The notes beneath the pieces were generated by a model that was given only the letters and a program-made list of their open reading frames with translations, was not told where the DNA came from and searched no databases. A stretch of 64,000 nt of DNA from an uncultured Peptococcaceae bacterium (GTDB lineage: Bacteria > Bacillota > Peptococcia > Peptococcales > Peptococcaceae). Shown here one piece after another: positions 8,787-17,326 of the stretch. The stretch lies in assembly GCA_910585405.1 (NCBI GenBank), contig CAJUDO010000007.1:1-64000 (forward strand), written 5' to 3'. The position numbers and the translations under genes are program-made. Within the stretch, counting starts at the first letter, position 1, and every line of letters starts with the position of its first letter.

Positions 8787-8844
8787 TGTATATATATACT
8801 GACATAGAAGTAAATAATAAATAATAATATAAATATATATATAA
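8787..8844. other. AT-rich tract adjoining the repeat array
   Basis: Nearly 60 bases of A/T-dominated sequence (TATATATATA, AATAATAAATAATAATATAA, ATATATATATA). They lie directly between the 22-bp array and a perfect hairpin. In replication origins such a tract is the unwinding element; that role is inferred here. Confidence 0.6.
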
Positions 8845-8879
8845 GTGGTGGTGGTGTTCTTCTTCTTCACCACCACCAC
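8845..8879. repeat. perfect 12-bp inverted repeat of GTG/CAC triplets
   Basis: GTGGTGGTGGTG (8845-8856) and CACCACCACCAC (8868-8879) flank an 11-nt TTC-repeat loop. The stem is perfect and GC-rich, placed right after the AT-rich tract. It has no U-run on either side, so it is not a standard terminator. Confidence 0.9.
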
Positions 8880-9116
8880 AATACTGCTTAGTTCCTCAGT
8901 CATAGCGCGTGGATGGAAAAACAGTGGTGCTGGTGGTGATGGGACGACGAAGCTTTGGTCAAAGCGAATTGGAAATGGGGAAGGGAGATGGAGCAAATCC
9001 TCTGCCAAAATTTTGGAAAAATTTGTATAAAATGTGTGATGAACTGTAGTTTCTGGCGTTTCACAGGCATCAAGACCCCTTTTTTGACCGGATTGCCATT
9101 TTTATGAAAAATTGTC

Positions 9117-9145
9117 TTGACAGTTTTTGCCTACTGTGCTATAAT
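9117..9145 (+). promoter_or_regulatory. consensus sigma-A promoter
   Basis: TTGACA (9117-9122), a 17-nt spacer and TATAAT (9140-9145), a perfect match to the vegetative consensus. The start is predicted near 9152. It drives the structured RNA at 9152-9392 and perhaps the radical SAM operon beyond. The stretch 8880-9116 before it shows no gene. Confidence 0.85.
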
Positions 9146-9151
9146 CATCCT

Positions 9152-9392
9152 CAAAGGATTGCACGGGAAACACAAAATAGAGCTGCACTGCTCTGTCGGC
9201 GGGGAGCAAATCAGCAGGAACACATAGCAATGCCTGGAGTCTTTTTGGCGGGAGAAGGACAGACAAGGCATTGCGGAGGAAGGAATGGCAAGGTGCTGTG
9301 GTGGGCACCTTGCCCCAGCGTAACAAACTGGGCCGCAGAGGTACGGACGGGATGAATGGGGCCATCTCTGATGTGGATTTTTCGATTTTTTT
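9152..9392 (+). ncRNA. candidate structured non-coding RNA or long leader
   Basis: No convincing ORF, but successive strong helices. GCTC/GAGC sits inside CTGC/GCAG (about 9183-9214). GCAATGCC (from 9227) pairs with GGCATTGC (about 9270). GGCAAGGTGC pairs with GCACCTTGCC across an 8-nt loop (about 9287-9314, 10 bp). CCAG/CTGG follows, then CAGAG/CTCTG. The last helix is followed by ATTTTTCGATTTTTTT (about 9377-9392), which resembles a terminator. Size and promoter strength suggest a stand-alone abundant RNA. I could not match it to 6S RNA, RNase P RNA, tmRNA, SRP RNA or a T-box by eye. Confidence 0.5.
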
Positions 9393-9472
9393 GTTGTGTC
9401 TGTTCGCTTTTTCGGGTAAAATAAAAGACTATAGCAATGGTTTATGTGATCAACGAGAAAGTGGGAAGTGAA

Positions 9473-11380
9473 ATGATGCGAGATTGGATAGAAGATCATT
9501 TACTGGGAAAGGTGGAAAAACCGCTGCGCTATCAGGGCAACGAGATGAACGCCGTGCATAAGGACTGGGACAGCACGACATTGCGGATGGTGTTCGGCTT
9601 TCCCGACATATACGAAATTGGTATGTCCCATTTGGGACTGAGTATTCTTTACCACCAGGCCAATTCTCACCCCGATTACCTCATGGAGCGGGTGTTTGCG
9701 CCCTGGGTGGACATGGAAGGTTTGATGCGGGAAAACGGGATTCCGCTGTTCAGCCTGGAGTCCTATCGGCCGGTGAAAGAGTTTCACGGTCTGGCCTTTA
9801 CGCTGCAGTATGAGATGAGCTACAGCAATATTCTGAATATGCTGGATCTGGCGGGGATTCCTCTGCGCTGGTGGGAACGGAGCGACGCGGATCCGCTGAT
9901 TTTTGTGGGCGGTCCCTGCGCGTATAATCCCGAGCCTCTGGCGGATTTTGTGGACGTAGTCCTCTTAGGCGAAGGGGAAGAAATGAACATGGAATTTTAC
10001 CAGGTCTGGGCGGAGCATTTGCGGGCCCATGACGGTAAAATGAATAAAAAAGAGCTTTTGGACGAAGTGGTGAAAATCCCCGGCGTGTATATTCCCCGCT
10101 TTTATGATGTGGCCTACGATGAGGCGGGACATGTGACAGCGGTAGTGCCCAACCATCCCGACGCGCCGGAAAAACTGGTGAAGCGGTATTTACAGCATAT
10201 GGACAATGCTTATTTCCCAGAAAATCCTATTGTGCCTTATCTGGATGTCATTCACGACAGAGCCATGCTGGAGGTGCAGCGGGGTTGTACCCGCGGCTGC
10301 CGGTTCTGTCAGGCAGGGATGCTCTACCGCCCTGTGCGGGAGAAAACAGTGGAGGAATTGCAGCAGCAGGCGCGGGCCATTCTCTGCAATACCGGACACA
10401 ATGATTTGTCGCTGACCTCACTGAGCACCAGCGATTATACCAGTGTAGATATTTTGCTGCGCAGTTTGATTGCGGAGATGGCGCCGAAAAATATCAGCGT
10501 TTCGCTGCCGTCGCTGCGCGTGGATAATTTCTCCATGAATCTGGCCAATGAGATGCAAAAGGGGAAAAAGACCGGCTTGACCTTTGCGCCGGAAGCAGGT
10601 ACCCAGCGTCTGCGGGACGTGATCAACAAGGGCGTGCTGGAAGCCAATCTGGAAAGCGTGGCGCGCATGGCTTTCGGCAGCGGCTGGAGTAAGATTAAAC
10701 TGTACTTTATGATGGGCCTGCCCACGGAAACCGACGAGGATTTGGACGGCATAGCCGCGCTGGCCTACAAGGTGCTGCAGATTGGGGACGAGGTGCGCAG
10801 AGAAAACGGCGGGCAGGGCCCCGCGCCGCAGGTCACCGTGAGCGTATCGGGCTTTGTGCCCAAACCCTTTACGCCCTTTCAGTTTGAGCCGCAGATTCGC
10901 GGGGAAGAGCTGCGCCGCCGTCAGCGCTATTTGCGTGACAAGATCAAGCACAAGCGGGTGACCTATCACTATCATGACAGCCAGGTCAGCTATATCGAGG
11001 CCATTTTCGCCAAGGGCGACCGGCGTTTGGGCAAGGTGCTCTATCGCGCCTGGGAAAAAGGCTGCAAGTTTGACGGCTGGGGCGAGTATTTTTATATGGA
11101 CTGGTGGATGGAAGCCTTTGCAGAATGCGGCTTGGATCCGGAGTTTTATGCCTATCGGAAAATTCCCTATGAGGAAATACTGCCCTGGGATCATATCAGC
11201 TGCGGTGTGCGCAAGAGCTATCTGATTCGCGAGCATCAGAAGGCCATGCGCGCGGAGGTCACCCAGGACTGCCGCGTGGGTACCTGCCACGGCTGCGGGG
11301 TCTGTCAGGATTTGGATGTCCAGCTGGATTTGAAAGGGGGATGGCTCCGTGTTAATACGAATGCAGTTTTGCAAGACTAG
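9473..11380 (+). CDS. TIGR03960-family B12-binding-like radical SAM protein
   Basis: About 635 residues. The N-terminal part has the family hallmark KVEKPLRYQGNEMNAVHKDW, followed by a cobalamin-binding-like Rossmann region (FGFPDIYEIGMSHLGLSILY). The radical SAM core has the cluster motif CTRGCRFC around residue 275. A short C-terminal Cys cluster, CHGCGVC, is present. The activity of this family is unproven. It is usually encoded beside a DUF2344 protein, and the next gene overlaps it by 32 nt. ATG 9473 or 9476 follows a weak GGGAAGTG site. Confidence 0.92.
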   Translation: MMRDWIEDHLLGKVEKPLRYQGNEMNAVHKDWDSTTLRMVFGFPDIYEIGMSHLGLSILYHQANSHPDYLMERVFAPWVDMEGLMRENGIPLFSLESYRPVKEFHGLAFTLQYEMSYSNILNMLDLAGIPLRWWERSDADPLIFVGGPCAYNPEPLADFVDVVLLGEGEEMNMEFYQVWAEHLRAHDGKMNKKELLDEVVKIPGVYIPRFYDVAYDEAGHVTAVVPNHPDAPEKLVKRYLQHMDNAYFPENPIVPYLDVIHDRAMLEVQRGCTRGCRFCQAGMLYRPVREKTVEELQQQARAILCNTGHNDLSLTSLSTSDYTSVDILLRSLIAEMAPKNISVSLPSLRVDNFSMNLANEMQKGKKTGLTFAPEAGTQRLRDVINKGVLEANLESVARMAFGSGWSKIKLYFMMGLPTETDEDLDGIAALAYKVLQIGDEVRRENGGQGPAPQVTVSVSGFVPKPFTPFQFEPQIRGEELRRRQRYLRDKIKHKRVTYHYHDSQVSYIEAIFAKGDRRLGKVLYRAWEKGCKFDGWGEYFYMDWWMEAFAECGLDPEFYAYRKIPYEEILPWDHISCGVRKSYLIREHQKAMRAEVTQDCRVGTCHGCGVCQDLDVQLDLKGGWLRVNTNAVLQD

Positions 11381-12050
11381 AGAAGGACGGTTCCTCTCTC
11401 ATCTGGATTTGATGCATACCTGGGAGCGGGTCATCCGCCGTTCTCAGCTGCCCTTGGCCTACAGTCAGGGCTTCAATCCCCATCCCAAAATCAATTTTGC
11501 CTCTGCCTGCGCGGTGGGAACCACCAGCGACGGCGAGTATATGGATATGGAATTGACTCAGGAGATGCCCATAGAGCAGGTAGAGGAGATGCTGCAGGCG
11601 GTGATGCCGCCGGCCTTTCGGGTACCGGCCATGAAAGTGGTGACGGGTAAGGCGCCCTCTCTGATGTCCATCATCCAGCGGGCCCGCTATGTGCTGCGGC
11701 TGGAGCTGGTGGAGGAGGCCGCCCAGAAACAGCTGGACGCTGCTGTGGAAAGGTTCTGGCAGCAGGAAGAAATCGTGATTTACCGCTATAAGAAAAACAG
11801 CAAGGACAAAAAGCCGGTGAATATCCGTCCCGGCGTGTATGAACTGGAACTGACCGCCGAAGGGAAGAATGCGCTGCTGCACATTCTGGTGCAGTGCGGC
11901 AATGAAGGGAATATCCGGCCGGAGGAAGTAGCCTATGGTCTGATGGCAACGGGAATGCCCATGGTGCAGCATGTGGTGCGCATCCATCGCCTGGGACTTT
12001 ATGTGTTGGATGAAAAAGGCGCTTTGCTTTCACCTCTGGATGTGGTGTAA
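11349..12050 (+). CDS. TIGR03936-family DUF2344 protein
   Basis: A 233-residue protein with the N-terminal family motif KTREGRFLSHLDLMHTWER, then RSQLPLAYSQGFNPHPKI. The family partners the radical SAM protein above; in many genomes the two are fused or overlap, as here (32 nt). The start is GTG 11349, placed 8 nt after AAGGGGG, which lies inside the upstream coding region. Function unknown; linkage with RNase G and ribosomal loci suggests a role in RNA or ribosome modification (inference). Confidence 0.92.
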   Translation: MLIRMQFCKTREGRFLSHLDLMHTWERVIRRSQLPLAYSQGFNPHPKINFASACAVGTTSDGEYMDMELTQEMPIEQVEEMLQAVMPPAFRVPAMKVVTGKAPSLMSIIQRARYVLRLELVEEAAQKQLDAAVERFWQQEEIVIYRYKKNSKDKKPVNIRPGVYELELTAEGKNALLHILVQCGNEGNIRPEEVAYGLMATGMPMVQHVVRIHRLGLYVLDEKGALLSPLDVV

Positions 12051-12124
12051 AGGGTACGATACAGTTGTTGTAATGCGTACTTTTTGCAGTTCATGTGATG
12101 TGAAAGGGAAAGAGAGGTGGAAGC

Positions 12125-13834
12125 ATGGAGCGGCAGATTGTGATACAAAATGATTCTCGGCAGATGCAGGTGGCTGTTTTGGAGGATGGCCGTCTGGCTG
12201 ACTATTTTGTCCAGCGCAATGACGATCATCCGGTGGCAGGAAGCTTTTACCGCGGTGTGGTGGAATCGGTGCTGCCCGGCATGCAGGCGGCTTTTGTAGA
12301 TATTGGCTGGCAGCGCAACGCGTATCTGGCTCTGGAGGATGTGGCCATTGGCGAGGAGCTGGAGGGCTGCAGGCCCAATATTGGCGATGTGTTGAAGGTG
12401 GGCAATTCGGTGGTCGTGCAGATCAAGAAGGAAGCAGGCGAGGTGAAAGGCCCCAAGGTCAGCACAAAGCTGTCCCTGCCGGGTCGGACGCTGGTGTTGG
12501 TATCTGGGAAGCCCTATGCGGCGGTATCCAAAAAGATCTGGCCTGGGGAAAAACGGCAGGCGCTGAAGGAACAGGCGGACAGGCTGCTGGAAGGACAGCA
12601 GTGCGGTCTGATTGTGCGGACGGCGGGACAAAGCTGTACAGCCGGCGAGATGGAGCAGGAGTTCCGCTGGCTGCTGCAGAGCTGGAACCGGCTGCAGGAG
12701 AAAATTGCGCAGACGCAAAAGCCGGGGCTGATTCAGGCCGACCAGGATTTGGCAGCGCAGGTCATCCGCGAGTATGCCAGAGAGGACGCGCTGGAAGGGA
12801 TCTATGTCAACGATTTTGCGCTGTATGAGCAGTTGCAGCAGCAGATTCTTTCCCGCAAGGTGCGGTTCAAGATTCGCTGGCGGGAGGAAAACCTTTGGGA
12901 GCGTTTTGCGCTGGACGGCGCGCTGCGGGGCATTCACGCGCGGAAGGTCTGGCTGAAAAACGGGGGATATGTCATTTTCGACCGCACAGAGGCGTTGAAC
13001 GTGATTGATGTGAACACAGGTAAATTCACCGGAAAACAGAATTTTCAGGCGACCATTGTAGAGACAAATCTGGAAGCAGCTGTGGAGATTGCCTGGCAGA
13101 TTCGCCTGCGCAATTTGTCGGGAATTATTTTGATAGACTTTATTGATATGCAGCAGCCGGAGGATCAGGAACTGGTGCTGCAAACTCTGGAAAAGGCGCT
13201 GCAGAGCGATCCGGTCAAGACAAATGTGCTGGGGCTGACTCAGCTTGGTCTGGTGGAACTGACCCGCAAAAAGATGCGGGCGCCGCTCAGCGATGTGCTG
13301 GAGCAGCCCTGCCCCTTTTGCGGGCAGCGAGGACGGGTCGCCAGCGCGGCGACGGTGGGCCTGCGCATTTTGGAGGAGCTGGAAATTCAGGCAGCGCGCA
13401 CCAGTCAGCCCATTTTGACAGTGGTGTGTTATCCTGCTGTGGCTGCCTGGCTGGTGGGCGAACAGGGAAGCCATCTGGCAGCATTGGAGCAGCGGCTGGG
13501 CAAGGAGCTGCTGCTCAAGGGCGACGGGCAGCTGGCCATGGAGGAATATCAGGTGCAGGCGCAGAGGGAGGACGCCTGCGGCTGCTTTTTGCCGGTGCAC
13601 AAGGGCGAGCTGCTGCAGGTACAGATTGAAGCGGTCTGCGAACATCAGAAAAGCGATGGTTTAGCGCGCATCGACGGCTATGTGCTGCGGGTGGAACATG
13701 CCGCCCATCTGGCCGGTACGGGAAAGACTGTGCTTGTAGAAGTGCTTCATGTGCTGCGCAGCCATGGGGTAGTCCGTTTGCTGGAGGACAGGAACACAAC
13801 GAATGATTCGTCAGCTGGGGAGGTGGAAGGATGA
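12125..13834 (+). CDS. rng: Rne/Rng family ribonuclease (RNase G/E)
   Basis: A 569-residue endoribonuclease of the RNase E/G family, cutting single-stranded AU-rich RNA during rRNA and mRNA processing. The N-terminal S1 domain occupies about residues 38-125 (GVVESVLPGMQAAFVDIGW). The DNase I-like catalytic region has the two magnesium-binding aspartates in NVIDVNTGKF and GIILIDFIDM. The zinc-link motif CPFCGQRG lies at about residue 397. A long C-terminal scaffold like that of E. coli RNase E is absent, so it is G-like. AGAGGTGG precedes the ATG. The frame ends in ATGA overlapping the next gene. Confidence 0.93.
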   Translation: MERQIVIQNDSRQMQVAVLEDGRLADYFVQRNDDHPVAGSFYRGVVESVLPGMQAAFVDIGWQRNAYLALEDVAIGEELEGCRPNIGDVLKVGNSVVVQIKKEAGEVKGPKVSTKLSLPGRTLVLVSGKPYAAVSKKIWPGEKRQALKEQADRLLEGQQCGLIVRTAGQSCTAGEMEQEFRWLLQSWNRLQEKIAQTQKPGLIQADQDLAAQVIREYAREDALEGIYVNDFALYEQLQQQILSRKVRFKIRWREENLWERFALDGALRGIHARKVWLKNGGYVIFDRTEALNVIDVNTGKFTGKQNFQATIVETNLEAAVEIAWQIRLRNLSGIILIDFIDMQQPEDQELVLQTLEKALQSDPVKTNVLGLTQLGLVELTRKKMRAPLSDVLEQPCPFCGQRGRVASAATVGLRILEELEIQAARTSQPILTVVCYPAVAAWLVGEQGSHLAALEQRLGKELLLKGDGQLAMEEYQVQAQREDACGCFLPVHKGELLQVQIEAVCEHQKSDGLARIDGYVLRVEHAAHLAGTGKTVLVEVLHVLRSHGVVRLLEDRNTTNDSSAGEVEG

Positions 13835-14532
13835 AGCTTTTTGCACTGAGCGATCTCCATTTATCCTTTGACGGGGCAGGAAATCTGTATAAGCCCATGG
13901 ATGTCTTTGGCGAAACCTGGCGGGACCACGAGAACCAGATCCGCCGCCATTGGCTGGAGCAGGTGGCCGCAGAGGATGTCGTGCTTCTGCCGGGGGATCT
14001 CTCCTGGGCCATGACCTTGGAGGAAGTTCAGCCTGATTTGGCCTTTCTGGCCGAACTGCCCGGCCGAAAAATCATCTCCAAGGGAAACCACGATTTGTGG
14101 TGGGATAGTTTGCGCAAGGTGCAGGCCATTTTGCCCGAGGGCGTTTCTGTGCTGCAGAATAACAGCTTTGTGTTTGGCGATGTCGCAGTATGCGGGACAA
14201 GAGGCTGGCTTTGCCCCGGAGAGTTTGCAGATGCGCATGATGAAAAAATTTTCCAGCGCGAGCTGGGGCGGCTGAAGCTTTCTCTGGACAGTGTGCCCCG
14301 GGAGGCAGGCCATAAAATCGTCATGCTCCACTATCCGCCGGTAAACGGCAAACGGGAGAAAAATGCGCTGATTGAATTGATGCAGCAGTACGGCGTGGAG
14401 CTTTGTCTTTACGGGCATTTGCACAGCTATGCCATACAGACTGCCCTGGAAGGCAGCATGTGGGAGATAGAGTTCCGGCTGGTGAGTGCAGACCATTTGG
14501 GGTTTGCGCCTAAGCTGCTCTGTCAGATATAA
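13831..14532 (+). CDS. calcineurin-like metallophosphoesterase
   Basis: A 233-residue cytosolic phosphoesterase with the ordered metal motifs LSDLHL (residues 6-11), LLPGDLSWA, SKGNHDLWW, MLHYPP and YGHLH. These bind a two-metal centre. The substrate is unknown; family members hydrolyse phosphomonoesters or cyclic nucleotides. Its ATG overlaps the stop of the RNase gene (ATGA), so the two are translationally coupled. Confidence 0.92.
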   Translation: MKLFALSDLHLSFDGAGNLYKPMDVFGETWRDHENQIRRHWLEQVAAEDVVLLPGDLSWAMTLEEVQPDLAFLAELPGRKIISKGNHDLWWDSLRKVQAILPEGVSVLQNNSFVFGDVAVCGTRGWLCPGEFADAHDEKIFQRELGRLKLSLDSVPREAGHKIVMLHYPPVNGKREKNALIELMQQYGVELCLYGHLHSYAIQTALEGSMWEIEFRLVSADHLGFAPKLLCQI

Positions 14533-14580
14533 AGTTTGCAAACTGGTTTTATCAGTATTTTTTATCAGGAGGAGATTACA

Positions 14581-14958
14581 ATGAAGCAAGTGATTCAGAC
14601 AAACAATGCGCCGCAGGCCATCGGCCCTTATTCTCAGGCAATTTTGGTGGGAGATACTCTGTATGTGTCAGGGCAGATTCCTCTGGTTCCGGCAACAGGA
14701 ACGATTGTGTCAGACAAGTTGGAAGAGCAGGCCCGTCAGGTCATGGAAAATGTAAAAGCCATCGTGGAGGCTGCTGGTATGACGTTGGAGCAGGTAGTAA
14801 AGACCAGCATCTTCATGAAAAATATGGATGATTTTGCAGTGGTCAATGGAATTTACAGCGAATATTTTAAGGAGAATGCGCCGGCGCGGGCTTGCGTGGA
14901 AGTAGCACGTCTGCCCAAGGATGTGCTGCTGGAAATGGAGGCCATCGCAGTTCGCTAG
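14581..14958 (+). CDS. ridA: RidA family enamine/imine deaminase
   Basis: A 125-residue YjgF/YER057c/UK114 protein that hydrolyses reactive 2-aminoacrylate and other enamines from PLP enzymes. The characteristic AIGPYSQAI near residue 11 and LYVSGQIPL are present, as is the catalytic arginine in PARACVEVARLP near the C-terminus. AGGAGGAG lies 7-8 nt before ATG 14581. A GNAT gene follows after 22 nt. Confidence 0.95.
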   Translation: MKQVIQTNNAPQAIGPYSQAILVGDTLYVSGQIPLVPATGTIVSDKLEEQARQVMENVKAIVEAAGMTLEQVVKTSIFMKNMDDFAVVNGIYSEYFKENAPARACVEVARLPKDVLLEMEAIAVR

Positions 14959-14980
14959 AAGGAATCCGGGAGGTAGCGAC

Positions 14981-15433
14981 ATGATAGAGCTGTGGGATAG
15001 AGAGACGCGGTGTGCTTTCTTGGATGTGTTGTTGGCAGTCTGGGAGCGCGCTGTGCGGTCAACGCATAAGTTTTTACAGGAAGAGGATATCCTTGCATTA
15101 CGTCCGGTGGTGCAGGAAGCTTTGCTGGAAGTGCCCCGATTGGCAGTGTACCTCGAGGAGGGCAAGGCGGCAGGTTTTTTGGGGGCAGCCGGAGAAAAAA
15201 TTGAGATGCTCTTTATAGATGTAACGGCACAGGGAAAAGGTTGTGGCCGTGCGCTTGTGGAGTATGCCGTGGCAAACTGGCATAGTATCTATGTGGATGT
15301 CAACGAGCAAAATGAGCAGGCGGCAGGCTTTTATCGGCATATGGGGTTTGTCGTGAAGCATCGTTCTGCGCTGGATGAGCAGGGCAATCCCTTTCCTGTT
15401 TTGCATCTGGCGTTGGCAAATGGATTGGCATAG
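14981..15433 (+). CDS. GNAT family N-acetyltransferase (YjaB-like)
   Basis: A 150-residue acetyltransferase fold. VWERAVRSTHKFLQEEDI at the N-terminus is typical of the YjaB subgroup. The acetyl-CoA pyrophosphate loop reads QGKGCGRAL (motif A), followed by VDVNEQNEQAAGFYRHMGF (motif B). Substrate unknown. GGGAGG before ATG 14981 sets the start. The 193-nt gap after it carries the promoter of the next gene. Confidence 0.9.
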   Translation: MIELWDRETRCAFLDVLLAVWERAVRSTHKFLQEEDILALRPVVQEALLEVPRLAVYLEEGKAAGFLGAAGEKIEMLFIDVTAQGKGCGRALVEYAVANWHSIYVDVNEQNEQAAGFYRHMGFVVKHRSALDEQGNPFPVLHLALANGLA

Positions 15434-15567
15434 CGGTCTGTCCGGAATTTTTTACTTCCTGTAGCGGATTGCCTTGGCATATGGTGAAGAAATTTTGCAT
15501 ACACTAGAGTGAAAAGCCTTTGAACAGCGGAGATACCGTGATGTTTGGAGGTTTTTTTCTGTATGGA

Positions 15568-15597
15568 ATTGTCTGGATGGACAATGTGTGATACAAT
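15568..15597 (+). promoter_or_regulatory. promoter with overlapping dyad operator
   Basis: TTGTCT (15569-15574), a 17-nt spacer and TACAAT (15592-15597) upstream of the small exporter gene. The inverted repeat ATTGTC-6-GACAAT (15568-15585) overlaps the -35 box, as expected for a repressor site. Confidence 0.5.
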
Positions 15598-15626
15598 AAA
15601 AAAGTATATGATGACGGAGGTGCACC

Positions 15627-16133
15627 ATGGCTGAGGCATTGGTAAATTGGTTTACAACAGTTTTTGCAGATATGTTGCCGGGAGAATTTTTGGTGTTTCT
15701 GATCTCGATGCTGCCTATTTTGGAGCTGAGAGGCGGATTGATTGCAGCAGCTCTGTTGGGAATTCCATTGGCAGAGGCGGTATGTATCTGCTTTATCGGA
15801 AACTTGATTCCCATTCCCTTTATTTTATTGTTGATTCGGCCGGTGTTCCGCTGGCTGAAAAAAACATCTCTGTTTCGGCCGCTGGTGGAGCGACTGGAAC
15901 GGAAAGCAATGGGAAAAAGCGACACCATCCGGCGGTATGAATTTTGGGGTTTGTTGATTTTTGTGGGCATCCCGCTGCCGGGGACCGGTGTGTGGACCGG
16001 TGCGCTCATTGCGTCCATGCTGAATATCAGTATAAAAAGAGCCATGCCTCCGCTGGTATTGGGAATGGGCATGGCCACAGTGATTATGTGCTTTGTATCT
16101 TATTTTTTACCCTGGCTTTTGGGAAATTTTTAG
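15627..16133 (+). CDS. COG2426 small multidrug-export-like membrane protein
   Basis: A 168-residue membrane protein of the Sm_multidrug_ex (COG2426) family. It has SMLPILELRGGLIAAALLG near the N-terminus, FIGNLIPIPFILLLI, and the glycine/proline-rich re-entrant motif FVGIPLPGTGVWTGALIAS. Despite the family name, transport function is poorly supported. GACGGAGGTG precedes the ATG. Its last 4 nt overlap the convergent NifX-like gene. Confidence 0.88.
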   Translation: MAEALVNWFTTVFADMLPGEFLVFLISMLPILELRGGLIAAALLGIPLAEAVCICFIGNLIPIPFILLLIRPVFRWLKKTSLFRPLVERLERKAMGKSDTIRRYEFWGLLIFVGIPLPGTGVWTGALIASMLNISIKRAMPPLVLGMGMATVIMCFVSYFLPWLLGNF

Positions 16134-16483
16134 TGATGGTCGCAATCATGGTGATCGCAGGCGATGAGGTTATCCCGCAATTCGCCGCGCAGCCAGGCTT
16201 CTGCCACCTGACGAACAGGACCGGAGCAGCCGCGGATGACTTCAATGCCGTTGGCATTTAGTACATTTTTTGCGCCATCGCCCATATTGCCGCCCAACAT
16301 AACCAATACGCCGTTTTGGGCCAGGATAGGAGCGATGCCTGATTTGCAGCCGCAGCCTTCCGGAGAAGCCATGGTTTCTTCGCCGACGATCTGATTGTTT
16401 TCGATGGTATAGATGGTGTAATGGTCGCAATGACCGAAGTGGGCATCAATGACGCCGTCGCGGGTTGGTAAACAAATTTTCAT
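16130..16483 (-). CDS. NifX/NifB-type dinitrogenase cofactor-binding family protein
   Basis: A 117-residue protein of the Nitro_FeMo-Co family (PF02579). DAHFGHCDHYTIYTI is the metallocluster-binding N-terminal motif, followed by ILAQNGVLVMLGGNMG and IEVIRGCSGPV. The C-terminus ends in the His/Cys tail CDHHDCDHH, which likely binds metal. There are no nitrogenase genes in the window, so the role is probably Fe-S or metal handling, as for the many orphan members. AGGGGGA sets the start. Convergent 4-nt overlap with the exporter gene. Confidence 0.88.
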   Translation of the reverse strand: MKICLPTRDGVIDAHFGHCDHYTIYTIENNQIVGEETMASPEGCGCKSGIAPILAQNGVLVMLGGNMGDGAKNVLNANGIEVIRGCSGPVRQVAEAWLRGELRDNLIACDHHDCDHH

Positions 16484-16600
16484 GGAAAAATTCCCCCTAA
16501 AATATAGTAAATTAAAAGCTGTAGTTTATTATAATACAAAGTGCCCGGAAATACAATAGCAAGAACTGATGTTGCGGGCTGCTGGAAAGAAGGAACAGTT

Positions 16601-17311
16601 ATGATACCCAAAAAACGGGAAATTCATTTACAAAAATTATTGCGCAGGTTGGAATTGGAAATGGAGAATCTGGAGCAGCTGAGTATTGCCCTGACCCATC
16701 CATCCTTTATTTTGGAGCAGGAGGACAATGAACTGGCCAACAACCAGCGCTTGGAATTTTTGGGCGATGCGGTGGTGGATCTGGTGGTAGGGCACTATCT
16801 GTATGAACAGTATCCCCACAAGCCTGAAGGAGAACTGACAAAAATGCGGGCGGCACTGGTGTGCGAGAGTAGCCTGGCCAACGCGGCCAGACGGGTGTCT
16901 TTGGGCGAGTATCTGCTCATCGGCAAAGGCGAACGGGGCTGCGGCGGCGCTGATCGCTCTTCCAATCTGGCTGACGCCTGGGAAGCCATGATCGGCAGCA
17001 TTTATCTGGAGCTGGGTATTGATGCGGTGCGTCCTCTGATTTTGCGCTATATTGAGCCGGAAATCGAAATGGTGCGCAAGGGTCATTACGGCGATTATAA
17101 GACGCTTTTGCAGGAAGTGGTGCAAAAGCACCGCAATGATACCGTAAATTATGAAATTATTCGTGAAGTGGGACCGGATCATGCCAAGCAGTTTACTGCA
17201 TGCGTATGTATCAACGGCGTGCAGCAGGCGCAGGGAGAAGGCAAGACCAAAAAAGAGGCGGAACAGAACGCTGCCTGCCGTACCTTGGTGCAGATGGGTA
17301 TCTTAGAATAA
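16601..17311 (+). CDS. rnc: ribonuclease III
   Basis: A 236-residue double-strand-specific endoribonuclease for rRNA and mRNA processing. The catalytic domain has the signature NQRLEFLGDAVVDLVV and the second acidic pair in LADAWEAMIGSIYLE (Asp and Glu binding magnesium). The C-terminal dsRBD covers about residues 165-236 (DYKTLLQEVVQ ... GKTKKEAEQNAA). ATG 16601 follows GAAGGA at 8 nt. The rnc-smc-ftsY order is standard in Firmicutes. Confidence 0.96.
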   Translation: MIPKKREIHLQKLLRRLELEMENLEQLSIALTHPSFILEQEDNELANNQRLEFLGDAVVDLVVGHYLYEQYPHKPEGELTKMRAALVCESSLANAARRVSLGEYLLIGKGERGCGGADRSSNLADAWEAMIGSIYLELGIDAVRPLILRYIEPEIEMVRKGHYGDYKTLLQEVVQKHRNDTVNYEIIREVGPDHAKQFTACVCINGVQQAQGEGKTKKEAEQNAACRTLVQMGILE

Positions 17312-17326
17312 GATAGAGGTGATGTT

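Noticed and set aside
12247..13645. Long minus-strand frames opposite the RNase G, SMC and radical SAM genes
   Set aside because: Shadows of GC-rich codon use on the coding strand; sequence is low-complexity (Leu/Gln/His-rich) with no family motifs.
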